Shown: piece after piece, positions 43,469 to 53,556 of the stretch | How positions within the stretch are numbered: the first letter of the stretch is position 1 | Layout of the letters: each line of letters starts with the position of its first letter | Position numbers and translations under genes: made by a program | The notes under the pieces: generated by a model | What the model was told of the DNA's origin: nothing | What the model saw: only the letters and a program-made list of their open reading frames with translations | Databases searched by the model: none | From: Petropleomorpha daqingensis | GTDB taxonomy: Bacteria; Actinomycetota; Actinomycetes; Mycobacteriales; Geodermatophilaceae | NCBI RefSeq assembly: GCF_013408985.1 | Contig: NZ_JACBZT010000001.1 | Location: 3,162,001 to 3,226,000, forward strand | Direction: 5' to 3' | Length of the DNA stretch: 64,000 bases

Positions 43469-44797
43469 GTGGATCTCGGACAGTTTTCCCTCTCCCGGCG
43501 GAACTTCCTCGGCTTGTCGGCGGCCACCGCCGGCGCGTTGGCGCTCAGCGCCTGCGGCAGCTCGGGCCCGGGTCAGGCCAGCAGTGGTGGCGCCACCTAC
43601 TGGTTCCTCAGTGGTGAGCCGCAGCAGGACATCCGCCAGGGTGCGGTCGACGCCTTCAACAAGAAGAACTCCGACCACCAGATCAAGACCACGACCTTCC
43701 AGAACGACGCCTACAAGACCAAGATCAAGACGGCTCTCGGCGCCGGACAGGGCCCGACGATCATCTGGGGCTGGGGCGGCGGCGGCCTGAAGAGCTGGGT
43801 CGACGCCGGTCAGGTCGAGGACCTCACCTCGTGGTTCGGCAGCAACGGTGACGTCAAGGACCGGCTGTTCCCGTCCTCGTTCGGCCCGGCGACCATCGAC
43901 GGCAAGATCTACGCCATGCCGGCCGAGACCGTGCAGCCGATCGTCCTCTTCTACAACAAGAAGCTGTTCGACCAGGTCGGCGCCCAGCCCCCGCAGTCGT
44001 GGGGCGACATCATGGCCCTGGTCCCCAAGTTCAACGCCGCCGGCATCGCGCCGTTCTCCCTCGCCGGCCAGTCCCGGTGGACCAACATGATGTGGCTGGA
44101 GTTCGCCTTCGACCGCGTCGGTGGCTCCGAGGTGTTCCAGGCCGTCTTCGACGGCGAGGCGAACGCCTGGTCCAACCCCGCCTCCATCCAGGGCCTGACG
44201 ATGATCCAGGACCTGGTCAAGGCGAACGGCTTCATCAACGGCTTCGAGTCGATCGTCGCCGACCAGAACGCCGACCAGGCGCTGCTCTACACCGACAAGG
44301 CCGCGATGATGCTCCACGGCTCGTGGACCTACGCGAGCATGAAGACCGACGGCGGCGACTTCGTGACCGGCGGCAACCTGGGCTGGATGAACTTCCCGCC
44401 GGTCGAGGGCGGTACCGGCGACCCGAGCGACACCGTCGGCAACCCCGGTCAGTACCTGTCGATCAACGCCAAGGCCTCGGACGAGCAGAAGGACCTCGCC
44501 AAGAAGTTCTTCTCCGAGGGCGTCCTCCAGGACGCGGAAGTGAAGGCGTGGATCGACACTGGTGGTGTGCCGATCGTCAACGGCAGCGACAGCCAGCTCA
44601 AGAGCAGTGACGACGCCGACTTCCTGACGTTCGTCTACGACACGGCGAGCAAGGCCAAGGTCTTCGCCCAGTCGTGGGACCAGGCGCTCTCGCCGACTGC
44701 GGCCGAGTCGCTCCTGGACAACATCGCGAAGCTGTTCCAGCTGTCCATCACGCCCCAGCAGTTCGCCGACAGCATGAACCAGGTCATCGGCAAGTGA
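43469..44797 (+). CDS. Tat-exported sugar-binding lipoprotein (CebE-like, SBP family 1)
   Basis: 442 residues from GTG. The N-terminus SRRNFLGLSAATAGALALSACG combines a twin-arginine motif (SRRNFLG), a hydrophobic core and a lipobox (LSAC), so it should leave the cell folded through Tat and then be lipid-anchored. The mature part has family 1 features: IIWGWGGGGLKSWVDAGQVEDL, DGKIYAMPAETVQPIVLFYNKKLF, and AAMMLHGSWTY. CebR-like boxes, a GH1 beta-glucosidase and a CebR homologue nearby suggest cellobiose or another beta-glucoside as ligand. It overlaps the permease gene by 4 bp. A tat cassette lies three genes downstream. Confidence 0.88.
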   Translation: MDLGQFSLSRRNFLGLSAATAGALALSACGSSGPGQASSGGATYWFLSGEPQQDIRQGAVDAFNKKNSDHQIKTTTFQNDAYKTKIKTALGAGQGPTIIWGWGGGGLKSWVDAGQVEDLTSWFGSNGDVKDRLFPSSFGPATIDGKIYAMPAETVQPIVLFYNKKLFDQVGAQPPQSWGDIMALVPKFNAAGIAPFSLAGQSRWTNMMWLEFAFDRVGGSEVFQAVFDGEANAWSNPASIQGLTMIQDLVKANGFINGFESIVADQNADQALLYTDKAAMMLHGSWTYASMKTDGGDFVTGGNLGWMNFPPVEGGTGDPSDTVGNPGQYLSINAKASDEQKDLAKKFFSEGVLQDAEVKAWIDTGGVPIVNGSDSQLKSSDDADFLTFVYDTASKAKVFAQSWDQALSPTAAESLLDNIAKLFQLSITPQQFADSMNQVIGK

Positions 44798-45723
44798 CCG
44801 CCCTGGCACCACCCGCCGTGTCGTCGGCGCAGACCTCGCGGTCCGCGCCGGCGGCCGGCGGCCACGGCCGCGTGTGGTGGATGGTGCTGCCGGCCCTGAT
44901 CATGTTCGCCGGGTTCGGGATCATCCCCCTCCTCGGCGTTCTGGGCCTCAGCTTCACCACCTGGGACACCCTCGGCGTCATCAAGCCGAGCGGCTTCGAC
45001 AGCTGGCACCAGGTGCTCACCGACCCCGGGCTGCCGCACGCGCTCTGGGTGACCTTCGAGATCATGGCGCTGTCGTGGCTGTTCCAGACGCCCGTGAGCA
45101 TCCTCATCGGCGTCTTCCTCGCCGGTAACCAGCGCTACCGCGAGTTCCTCGCGGTGCTGTACTTCATCCCGCTGCTGCTCTCGGCCGCGGCGATCGCCAT
45201 CACCTACAAGGCGCTGCTCGACCCCAACTTCGGGCTCGGCGCCGGCCTGGGGCTGGGCATCCTGCAGCAGAACTGGCTGGGCGAGAGCGGACTGGCGCTG
45301 GCCACCGTGGTCTTCGTGGTCTCCTGGCAGTTCATCCCGTTCCACTCGCTGATCTACCAGGGCGCCGTCCGGCAGATCCCGGTCTCGATGTACGAGGCGG
45401 CGCAGCTGGACGGCGCCGGCCGCGTGCGGCAGTTCTTCAGCATCACGCTGCCGCAGATCAAGTACACGATCATCCTGTCCTCGACCCTGATGGTCGTCGG
45501 CTCGCTGACCTTCTTCGACCTCATCTTCGTGCTGACCGAGGGCGGCCCGAGCGACGCCACCCGCTCGCTCGCCCTCGACATGTACAAGACCGGGTTCCAG
45601 GCGAACCTCATGGGCCCGGCCTGTGCGATCGCCACCATCCTCGTCGTCATCGGGCTCCTGCTGGCCCTGCTGCTGCGGCGGCTGGGCGGCCGGGGTGACG
45701 AGAGCCAGCTGGAAGGGGCCTGA
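44794..45723 (+). CDS. Sugar ABC transporter permease 1 (CebF-like, MalF type)
   Basis: 309 residues from GTG overlapping the binding-protein stop. Six membrane segments follow a short Ala/Ser-rich N-terminus; the ATPase-coupling EAA loop is VSMYEAAQLDGAGRVRQFFSITLPQI. The ATPase is not encoded here; in actinobacteria such transporters share the general ATPase MsiK, encoded elsewhere. One base separates its stop from the next GTG. Confidence 0.92.
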   Translation: MTALAPPAVSSAQTSRSAPAAGGHGRVWWMVLPALIMFAGFGIIPLLGVLGLSFTTWDTLGVIKPSGFDSWHQVLTDPGLPHALWVTFEIMALSWLFQTPVSILIGVFLAGNQRYREFLAVLYFIPLLLSAAAIAITYKALLDPNFGLGAGLGLGILQQNWLGESGLALATVVFVVSWQFIPFHSLIYQGAVRQIPVSMYEAAQLDGAGRVRQFFSITLPQIKYTIILSSTLMVVGSLTFFDLIFVLTEGGPSDATRSLALDMYKTGFQANLMGPACAIATILVVIGLLLALLLRRLGGRGDESQLEGA

Positions 45724-45724
45724 C

Positions 45725-46627
45725 GTGACGTCGGTCATCGCTCCCGAGGTGGGGCAGTCCGCGCAGGCGGAGCAGGGCCAGGGGCAGCCGCGGCGTCGGC
45801 GTCAGCCGAGCGGCGAGCGCAAGAACTGGCTCGGCGGTGCGGTCGGCTGGATCTGGCTGCTGATCGTGGTCATCCCTATCTACTGGATCGTCGTCACGAG
45901 CTTCAAGACCAGGGCCAGCTACTTCATCACCAACCCGTTCCTGCCCGGCAAGCCCACGCTGGAGAACTACAAGTTCGTCATCGATGCCGACTTCGCGTCG
46001 TACTTCGTCAACAGCGTGATCGTGACCCTCGGCGCCACGGTGCCGGCGGTGATCTTCTCGTTCATGGCGGCCTACGCGATCATCCGCGGCACCGGCGGCC
46101 GGTTCCTGGGGTTCACCAACTCGATCTTCCTGCTGGGCCTGGCGGTCCCGCTGCAGGCGGTCGTCATCCCGATCTTCCTGATCATCATCAAGCTGCGGCT
46201 CTACGACACCCTGCTGGCGATCATCCTGCCGTCGATCGCCTTCGCGATCCCGCTGTCGGTCCTGGTGCTGAGCAACTTCATCCGCGACGTCCCGCGGGAG
46301 CTGTTCGAGTCGATGCGCATGGACGGCGCCAGCGAGTGGACGATGCTCTGGCGGCTGGCGCTGCCGCTGACCCGCCCGGCGATCGTGACGGTGAGCATCT
46401 ACCAGGGGCTGACCATCTGGAACAACTTCCTGCTGCCGCTGATCCTCATCCAGAGCCCGGAGCAGCGGCCGCTGCCCTTGGCGCTGTGGAACTTCCAGGG
46501 CCAGTACGGGGTCAACGTCCCCGCGATCGCGGCCTCGGTCGTGCTGACCACCCTGCCCATCATCGTGCTGTACGCCATCGGCCGCCGTCAGCTGCTCAGC
46601 GGCCTGACCGCCGGCTTCGGCAAGTGA
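45725..46627 (+). CDS. Sugar ABC transporter permease 2 (CebG-like, MalG type)
   Basis: 300 residues from GTG. A basic cytoplasmic N-terminus is followed by six membrane segments; the EAA loop is PRELFESMRMDGASEWTMLWRLALPLTRPA. It partners the preceding permease. The tatA gene starts 13 bp after its stop. Confidence 0.92.
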   Translation: MTSVIAPEVGQSAQAEQGQGQPRRRRQPSGERKNWLGGAVGWIWLLIVVIPIYWIVVTSFKTRASYFITNPFLPGKPTLENYKFVIDADFASYFVNSVIVTLGATVPAVIFSFMAAYAIIRGTGGRFLGFTNSIFLLGLAVPLQAVVIPIFLIIIKLRLYDTLLAIILPSIAFAIPLSVLVLSNFIRDVPRELFESMRMDGASEWTMLWRLALPLTRPAIVTVSIYQGLTIWNNFLLPLILIQSPEQRPLPLALWNFQGQYGVNVPAIAASVVLTTLPIIVLYAIGRRQLLSGLTAGFGK

Positions 46628-46640
46628 CGAGGAGTCAACC

Positions 46641-46943
46641 GTGAACCTGGGTCCGCTCGAGATCGGCCTGATCATCCTGGCCGTCCTGCTGCTGTTCGGT
46701 TACAAGAAGCTGCCCGACGCCTCGCGCTCGCTCGGCCGCTCGCTGCGGATCTTCAAGGGCGAGATGAAGGGCATGAAGGACGACGGCACTCCCTCGGCGA
46801 CCCGGCCCGTCGTCGTCCCGGGTGAGGTCGACCTCGAGGCGGTGCGCCTGGACGAGCAGGCCCGCGCCGCCGAGGCACACGCTGCCGAGGCGCGGGCGCG
46901 GGCGGATGCCGCCCGCGCCTCGGTGTCCGACCCGATCCGCTGA
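46641..46943 (+). CDS. tatA: Twin-arginine translocase subunit TatA
   Basis: 100 residues from GTG with GAGGAG upstream. One N-terminal membrane helix (LGPLEIGLIILAVLLLFGYKKLP) with the TatA hinge FGYKKLPDASRSLGRSLRIFK, an amphipathic helix, and then an Ala/Glu/Arg-rich tail. TatA forms the size-variable pore for folded proteins. It lies 13 bp after the sugar permease gene, and tatC follows 24 bp later. Confidence 0.95.
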   Translation: MNLGPLEIGLIILAVLLLFGYKKLPDASRSLGRSLRIFKGEMKGMKDDGTPSATRPVVVPGEVDLEAVRLDEQARAAEAHAAEARARADAARASVSDPIR

Positions 46944-46967
46944 CAGGGACGCCGGGGGAGGGTCGAC

Positions 46968-47852
46968 ATGGCCGCCGGCCGGAAGCGTCGGCCGCCGCGT
47001 GATGCGGCGGCGACGATGAGCCTGATCGCGCACCTGCGCGAGCTGCGCAACCGGATCGCGCTGGCGCTGCTGTTCATCGCGATCGCCACCGCGATCTGCT
47101 TCTGGTGGTACGACCACGGTCTCGGTGCATTCATCCGCGCGCCCTACTGCGCGGTGCCCTCGGACCAGCGGGCGCTGGGCGGGTCCGGGTCGGATTGCGC
47201 GCTGCTGATCACCGACGTGTTCGGTGGTGCGCTGATCCGGCTGAAGATCGCGTTCATCGCCGGCATCGTGCTCTCGGCCCCGTTCTGGCTGTTCCAGATC
47301 TGGCGGTTCATCACCCCCGGCCTCAAGCAGAACGAGAAGCGCTACGGGCTGACCTTCGTCGCGGCCTCCTCGGCGCTGTTCGCCCTGGGTGCGGTGCTGG
47401 CCTACTACTCGCTCAAGGCGGGGCTGACCCTGCTCATCGGCCTGGCCGGCAACAACGTGGCCGTGGCGCTGACCGCGCAGGACTACCTCGGGTTCGTGGT
47501 CAGCGTGCTGCTGGCGTTCGGGGTCTCCTTCGAGGTCCCGCTGCTGGCGGTCGCGCTGAACCTCGTGGGCGTCCTGACGTACGCGGTGCTGAAGAAGTCG
47601 CGGCGGTGGATCTTCTTCCTGACCATCGTGTTCGCCGCGTTCATCACGCCCACCCAGGACCCGTTCACGATGCTGCTGATGGCGCTGCCGATGTGCCTGC
47701 TGTTCGAGGCGGCCATCCAGATCGCCCGGGTGGTGGACAAGCGCCGGGCCCGCCGTGCCGACGTGGAGTCCTTCCACGACGTCGGCGACGACGAGGCCTC
47801 CCCGCTGGACGCCACCCCGTCGTCCCTCGACGAGCCCGTCGGTCAGCGATAG
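46968..47852 (+). CDS. tatC: Twin-arginine translocase subunit TatC
   Basis: 294 residues. Six membrane segments. The cytoplasmic N-terminus [14 protein letters not shown] is the signal-peptide-binding motif, [13 protein letters not shown] follows the second segment, and the conserved FEVPL lies in the fourth. TatC recognises the twin-arginine signal. A start at the internal ATG ([10 protein letters not shown]) is possible, but GGAGGG upstream supports 46968. It is followed by tatB 10 bp later. Confidence 0.96.
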   Translation: MAAGRKRRPPRDAAATMSLIAHLRELRNRIALALLFIAIATAICFWWYDHGLGAFIRAPYCAVPSDQRALGGSGSDCALLITDVFGGALIRLKIAFIAGIVLSAPFWLFQIWRFITPGLKQNEKRYGLTFVAASSALFALGAVLAYYSLKAGLTLLIGLAGNNVAVALTAQDYLGFVVSVLLAFGVSFEVPLLAVALNLVGVLTYAVLKKSRRWIFFLTIVFAAFITPTQDPFTMLLMALPMCLLFEAAIQIARVVDKRRARRADVESFHDVGDDEASPLDATPSSLDEPVGQR

Positions 47853-47862
47853 GGGAGCGACG

Positions 47863-48117
47863 ATGTTCGACTCGATCGGCTGGGGCGAGATCGTCGTCCT
47901 CGCCCTGGCCGCGCTGTTCATCTTCGGCCCTGACCGGCTGCCCGGCCTGGCCAAGGAAGCGGCCACCGCGCTCAAGCACATCCGCTCGGCGATGCGCGAC
48001 GTCCGCGGGCAGGTCAGCGACGACCTCGGCGACGAGTTCGCCGACCTGCGCGAGCTCGACCTGCGCAAGTACCACCCGAAGACCTTCCTGCGCGACCAGC
48101 TGCTCAAGGACGACTGA
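47863..48117 (+). CDS. tatB: Twin-arginine translocase subunit TatB-like
   Basis: 84 residues from ATG with AGGGGAG upstream. It starts [33 protein letters not shown]: one membrane helix, the TatB hinge FGPDRLP, and a short amphipathic helix, then an acidic region. It is short for TatB (usually over 130), but GPDRLP is TatB-like rather than TatA-like. Completes a three-gene tatA-tatC-tatB set; in most actinobacteria tatB is not with tatAC. Confidence 0.9.
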   Translation: MFDSIGWGEIVVLALAALFIFGPDRLPGLAKEAATALKHIRSAMRDVRGQVSDDLGDEFADLRELDLRKYHPKTFLRDQLLKDD

Positions 48118-48168
48118 CCCGCTCGCCCGATCGGGCGTTGACCGCCGCTCCCGGCTGCCGCAGGCTGC

Positions 48169-48182
48169 TGGGAGCGCTCCCG
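48169..48182. promoter_or_regulatory. cebR: CebR box upstream of the GH1 beta-glucosidase gene
   Basis: TGGGAGCGCTCCCG matches the Streptomyces CebR operator at 13 of 14 positions, and is a perfect 12-bp palindrome at its core (GGGAGCGCTCCC). It lies 36 bp before the GH1 start, so this gene should have its own repressed promoter, in addition to read-through from the tat genes. Confidence 0.85.
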
Positions 48183-48217
48183 AGCCGTCGTCCCCGTCTG
48201 AACGAGGAGAGAGATCC

Positions 48218-49585
<1,368 letters not shown>

Positions 49586-49589
49586 CGCG

Positions 49590-50606
49590 GTGACCGCCCC
49601 GACCGACCGCCCCACGCTCGACCAGGTGGCCGAGCGCGCGGGCGTCGGCCGCGGCACGGTGTCGCGGGTCATCAACGGCTCGCCGCAGGTGTCCGCGCAC
49701 ACCCGGCAGGCGGTCGAGGCCGCGGTGGCCGAGCTCGGCTACGTGCCGAACCTCGCCGCGCGGGCGCTGGTGACCCGGCGGACCGACGCGGTGGCCCTGG
49801 TCATCTCCGAGAGCGAGGAGCGGGTCTTCAGCGAGCCGTTCTTCGCCGGGGTGGTGCGCGGGATCAGCGCGGGCGTCTCGGCCGCGGGGCGGCAGCTGGT
49901 GCTGGCCCTGGCGGCGGGGGAGGAGCGGCCGCTCGAGCGGTACCTGACCCCGCAGCACATCGACGGCGTGCTGCTGGTCTCGCTGCACGGCGACGACCCG
50001 CTGCCCGAGCTGCTGCGCACCCGCGGCCTGCCGGTGGTGCTCGGCGGTCGGCCGCCCAGCGGGTACGGGGGCGCCTACGTCGACGTCGACAACATCGGCG
50101 GCGCGCGGGCCGGGGTGGCGCACCTGATCGACAACGGCCGGAAGCGGATCGCGACCATCAGCGGTCCGCGCGACATGGGCGCCGGCCAGGACCGGCTGGC
50201 CGGCTACCGCGCGGCGTTGACCGCCGCGGGCCTGGCCGACGACCCGGCGCTCGTGGTCGAGGGCGACTTCAGCGAGGTCAGCGGGCTGCAGGCGATGCGG
50301 TCGCTGCTCGCCTGCCACCCCGACCTCGACGCCGTCTTCGCCGCGAACGACCTGATGGCCATCGGCGCGCTGCGGGCGCTGCGCGACGCCGGGCGCCGCG
50401 TGCCGGAGGACGTCGCGGTGGTGGGGTTCGACGACTCGCCGCTGTCCCGGGTGACCGACCCCCCGCTGTCGACGGTGCGCCAGCCGGTCGAGGAGATGGG
50501 CCGGGAGATGGCCGAGATGCTCCTGCGGCTCATCTCCGGCGTCGACGGGGACACCCACCAGTCCGCCGTCCTGCCGACCGAGCTGGTCGTGCGGGCGTCC
50601 TCGTAG
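49590..50606 (+). CDS. cebR: CebR-like LacI-family repressor
   Basis: 338 residues from GTG (49590), 4 bp after the GH1 stop; an upstream GTG inside GH1 is less likely. The helix-turn-helix PTLDQVAERAGVGRGTVSRVINGS is nearly the CebR sequence, including the recognition helix. The sensor domain (GRKRIATISGPRD, VVGFDDSPLSRVTDPPLSTV) binds sugars; CebR in Streptomyces responds to cellobiose. Two boxes resembling its operator (43371, 48169) lie in this locus. Confidence 0.92.
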   Translation: MTAPTDRPTLDQVAERAGVGRGTVSRVINGSPQVSAHTRQAVEAAVAELGYVPNLAARALVTRRTDAVALVISESEERVFSEPFFAGVVRGISAGVSAAGRQLVLALAAGEERPLERYLTPQHIDGVLLVSLHGDDPLPELLRTRGLPVVLGGRPPSGYGGAYVDVDNIGGARAGVAHLIDNGRKRIATISGPRDMGAGQDRLAGYRAALTAAGLADDPALVVEGDFSEVSGLQAMRSLLACHPDLDAVFAANDLMAIGALRALRDAGRRVPEDVAVVGFDDSPLSRVTDPPLSTVRQPVEEMGREMAEMLLRLISGVDGDTHQSAVLPTELVVRASS

Positions 50607-50837
50607 CTAGAGGGCGACGGTCCGGCCGGCGCTGATCCGCGCCGCCGCGACGTCGATCCACGGCCCGCTGTCGTCGAGCCCCTCGGCCTGCGCGGCCGCG
50701 CGCAGGGTCGCGGTCGTCACCTCGATCGGCGCGCCCGCGGCGCGGTCGGCCGCGAGCTCGTAGACGAGCAGCGCCTTGAGCCGCTCCTCCAGCGGCAGCC
50801 CGTCCAGCGCGGTCCGCCAGTCGCTCGGCGTCGTCAT
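50607..50837 (-). CDS. Small hypothetical protein
   Basis: 76 residues, ATG start. Sequence includes DWRTALDGLPLEERLKALLVYE and ends AARISAGRTVAL; helical with no recognised domain. It is convergent with cebR, the stops being adjacent. GC-rich codon use fits a real gene. Confidence 0.6.
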   Translation of the reverse strand: MTTPSDWRTALDGLPLEERLKALLVYELAADRAAGAPIEVTTATLRAAAQAEGLDDSGPWIDVAAARISAGRTVAL

Positions 50838-51017
50838 GCGTCGTCCGGTGCCCGCGACGTGGTCGGACTACACCGGTCGCCTGCGTGTCGGCGGACCCGG
50901 CGACCCCGAACGTGTGACGACTTGAGAACGAACCTGTGCACCGCGTGTGCGAAACACGATCGGCCCCCTAAGGTTCTGATCCATGTGGCCCACGTCACAA
51001 CTGTTGCAGGGTGAAAC
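50838..51017. other. Promoter region of the branched-chain ABC operon
   Basis: 180 bp between divergent genes. Seen: a short inverted repeat CGTGT-GCGAA-ACACG (50944-50958), a TAAGGT sequence at 50969-50974 that could be a -10, and CCACGTCACAA near 50989. The ribosome site before the ATPase start is GCAGGGTGAAAC, a weak match. No firm promoter assignment. Confidence 0.35.
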
Positions 51018-51806
51018 ATGTTGACCGTCGACGGTCTGCACGTGACCTACGGCGGGGCCGTGCGGGCGCTGCGGGGGGTGACGCTGGAGATCCCCGACGG
51101 GGGTGTGGTCGCCGTGCTGGGCAGCAACGGGGCGGGCAAGACCACCCTGCTGCGCACGATCTCGGGCACCCTCGGTCTGCACAAGGGGCGGGTCGAGGCG
51201 GGCTCGGTGCGGCTCGGGGACGTCGAGCTGACCCGCCGCGATCCCGGGCAGACGGTCCGGACCGGGGTCGTGCAGGTCCCCGAGGGACGGCGGATCTTCG
51301 GCCGCCTCACCGTCGAGGAGAACCTCCGCGCCGGCGGGATGGGCAACCGCGACAAGACGGCGAAGGCGGCAGCGCAGCAGCGCGTCTACGACCTCTTCCC
51401 CGTTCTCGCCGAGCGCAAGGCGCAGCGGGGCGTGCTGCTGTCGGGCGGCGAGCAGCAGATGCTCGCGATCGGACGGGCGCTCATGGCCAGTCCCCGGCTG
51501 CTGCTGCTCGACGAGCCCTCGCTCGGTCTGGCGCCGCGCGTCATCGGTCAGATCGGCGAGGTGATCACCGAGATCAACCGCCAGGGGACGTCGGTGCTCC
51601 TCGTCGAGCAGAACGCCACCATGGCGCTCGGGGTCGCCAACGACGCCTACGTGCTCGACGTCGGCGAGGTCTCGCTGTCCGGCAACGCCGCGGAGCTGGC
51701 CCGCACCGACGAGGTCCGGCGGCTCTACCTCGGTCACGACACCGACGAGCCGGCCGCGGCCCGCCCCGTCAGGCCGCGGCGCACCCTCTCGCGGTGGACG
51801 GCATGA
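51018..51806 (+). CDS. livF: Branched-chain amino acid-type ABC transporter ATPase (LivF)
   Basis: 262 residues. Walker A GSNGAGKTT, signature LSGGEQQM, Walker B LLLLDEPSLGLAP, H-loop switch VEQN. LSGGEQQML and DEPSLGLAP are the LivF signature. It is the first gene of the operon and overlaps livG by 4 bp (ATGA). Confidence 0.94.
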   Translation: MLTVDGLHVTYGGAVRALRGVTLEIPDGGVVAVLGSNGAGKTTLLRTISGTLGLHKGRVEAGSVRLGDVELTRRDPGQTVRTGVVQVPEGRRIFGRLTVEENLRAGGMGNRDKTAKAAAQQRVYDLFPVLAERKAQRGVLLSGGEQQMLAIGRALMASPRLLLLDEPSLGLAPRVIGQIGEVITEINRQGTSVLLVEQNATMALGVANDAYVLDVGEVSLSGNAAELARTDEVRRLYLGHDTDEPAAARPVRPRRTLSRWTA

Positions 51807-52669
51807 GCGAGGCGGTCGAGGTGGACGGGCAGATCCGCGCCGACCTCCCCCCGCTCGAGGTCGAGCACGTCAGCGTCCGGTTCGGCGCCATCAAGGCGCT
51901 CTCCGACGTCTCCTTCGCCGTCGCCCCCGGCGCCATCCACGCCGTCATCGGCCCGAACGGGGCCGGCAAGTCGACGATGTTCAACGTCCTGTCCGGCGTC
52001 TACAAGGCAGCGGAAGGCCAGGTCCGGTTCGGCGACGCGCGGCTGGACAGGATGCGGCCGTACCAGATCGCGGACGTCGGTGTGGCACGGGCGTTCCAGA
52101 ACATCGCGTTGTCCGGCGCCCAGTCGGTGGCGGAGAACCTGATGCTCGGCCGCCACCACCTGACCCGCGCCGGGTTCCTCTCCGCGGGGTTGCGGCTGCC
52201 CCGCGCGACCCGGGAAGGGCGCCGGCACGGCGAGCGGGTGGCCGAGATCGCCGAGTTCCTCGACCTGGGCGACAAGCTGCACACCCCCGTCGGGGTGCTG
52301 TCCTACGGGGACCAGAAGCGGGTCGAGGTGGCCCGGGCGCTGTGCACCGAACCGCGGCTGCTGCTCCTGGACGAGCCGGTGGCCGGCATGAACGCGGAGG
52401 AGACGGAGCGGATGGCCGACGCCATCCGCGAGATCCGCTCCGCGCTGGGGATCTCGATCATCCTCGTCGAGCACGACATGGGCATGGTCATGTCGCTGGC
52501 CGACCGGGTGACCGTCCTCGACTTCGGCCGGCTGATCGCCGACGGCACACCGGCCGAGGTGCAGACCGATCCCGAGGTCATCCGGGCCTACCTGGGGTCG
52601 GGCAACGAGACCGATCCCTCCCTCGTCGCTGCCGACGCACCCACCGACCCTCCGGAGAGCCGCCCGTGA
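51803..52669 (+). CDS. livG: Branched-chain amino acid-type ABC transporter ATPase (LivG)
   Basis: 288 residues from ATG overlapping livF. Walker A GPNGAGKST, signature LSYGDQKRVE, Walker B LLLLDEPVAGMN, H-loop VEHDMG. LSYGDQKR and DEPVAGMN mark LivG. It overlaps livH by 4 bp. Confidence 0.94.
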   Translation: MSEAVEVDGQIRADLPPLEVEHVSVRFGAIKALSDVSFAVAPGAIHAVIGPNGAGKSTMFNVLSGVYKAAEGQVRFGDARLDRMRPYQIADVGVARAFQNIALSGAQSVAENLMLGRHHLTRAGFLSAGLRLPRATREGRRHGERVAEIAEFLDLGDKLHTPVGVLSYGDQKRVEVARALCTEPRLLLLDEPVAGMNAEETERMADAIREIRSALGISIILVEHDMGMVMSLADRVTVLDFGRLIADGTPAEVQTDPEVIRAYLGSGNETDPSLVAADAPTDPPESRP

Positions 52670-53556
52670 CCCAGTTCCTCTCGCTGCTGCTCAACGGGAT
52701 CTCGCTGGGCACGATGTACGCCCTCATCGCCCTCGGCTTCGTGATCATCTTCAAGGCGAGCGAGGTCGTGAGCTTCACGCACGGCTCGCTGCTGCTGCTG
52801 GGCGCCTACTCGATCGTCCGGTTCGCCGACCTGTGGGGGTTCTGGGCGGGCACGCTCGCCGGCGTCGTCCTCACCGGCCTGGTCGCCCTGGTGATCGAGC
52901 GGCTGGTCATCAACCCGTTGCGCGGTGCGCCGGTGATCAGCCTGGCGATCGTCACGATCGGTGTCGACATCATCCTGCTCACCGACCTGACCCGCCGGAT
53001 CGGCTCGGACATCCTCAACGTGCCCCACCCGTGGGGTGGCCAGGTCTTCCGGATCGGCTCGGTCGGGATCAGCCTGAACCGGGCGCTGGCGATCCTCGTG
53101 GCCGCGGTCCTGATCACCGCCTTCTTCCTCGCCTTCAAGTACTCGTCCTGGGGCGTGGCCATGCGCGCCTCGGCCGAGGACGGCGAGGCCGCGGCGCTCA
53201 TGGGCATCCGGCAGGGCCGCGTGTCGATGGTCGCCTGGGTGGTCGCCGGCGCGCTGGCGGCGGTGGCGGCGCTCTTCCTCGTCGGCGCGCCGACGCCCGG
53301 GGTCAGCCCCGCCGTCTACACCGTGGCGCTCGGTGCCTTCCCGGCGGCCATCCTGGGCGGCCTGGACTCGACCGGAGGAGCGTTGGTCGGCGGGCTGCTC
53401 ATCGGGATCACCGAGTCGCTGGCCGCCGGCTACCAGGGGCAGCTGCTCTTCCTGGGCCGCGGCTTCAGCGCGGTCATCCCGTACATCGTCATGCTCGTCG
53501 TCCTCCTGGTCCGGCCATCCGGGCTGTTCGGCACCAAGGAGCTGACCCGTGTCTGA
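52666..53556 (+). CDS. livH: Branched-chain amino acid-type ABC transporter permease (LivH)
   Basis: 296 residues from GTG overlapping livG. QFLSLLLNGISLGTMYALIALGFVIIFKASEVVSF is the LivH start; eight or so membrane segments, with the coupling region MRASAEDGEAAALMGI. It overlaps livM by 8 bp. Confidence 0.94.
   Translation: MTQFLSLLLNGISLGTMYALIALGFVIIFKASEVVSFTHGSLLLLGAYSIVRFADLWGFWAGTLAGVVLTGLVALVIERLVINPLRGAPVISLAIVTIGVDIILLTDLTRRIGSDILNVPHPWGGQVFRIGSVGISLNRALAILVAAVLITAFFLAFKYSSWGVAMRASAEDGEAAALMGIRQGRVSMVAWVVAGALAAVAALFLVGAPTPGVSPAVYTVALGAFPAAILGGLDSTGGALVGGLLIGITESLAAGYQGQLLFLGRGFSAVIPYIVMLVVLLVRPSGLFGTKELTRV

Noticed and set aside
46641-46943. A second TatB rather than TatA
   Set aside because: FGYKKLPDASRSLGRSLRIFK matches the TatA hinge and amphipathic helix; the later gene has the TatB-like GPDRLP.
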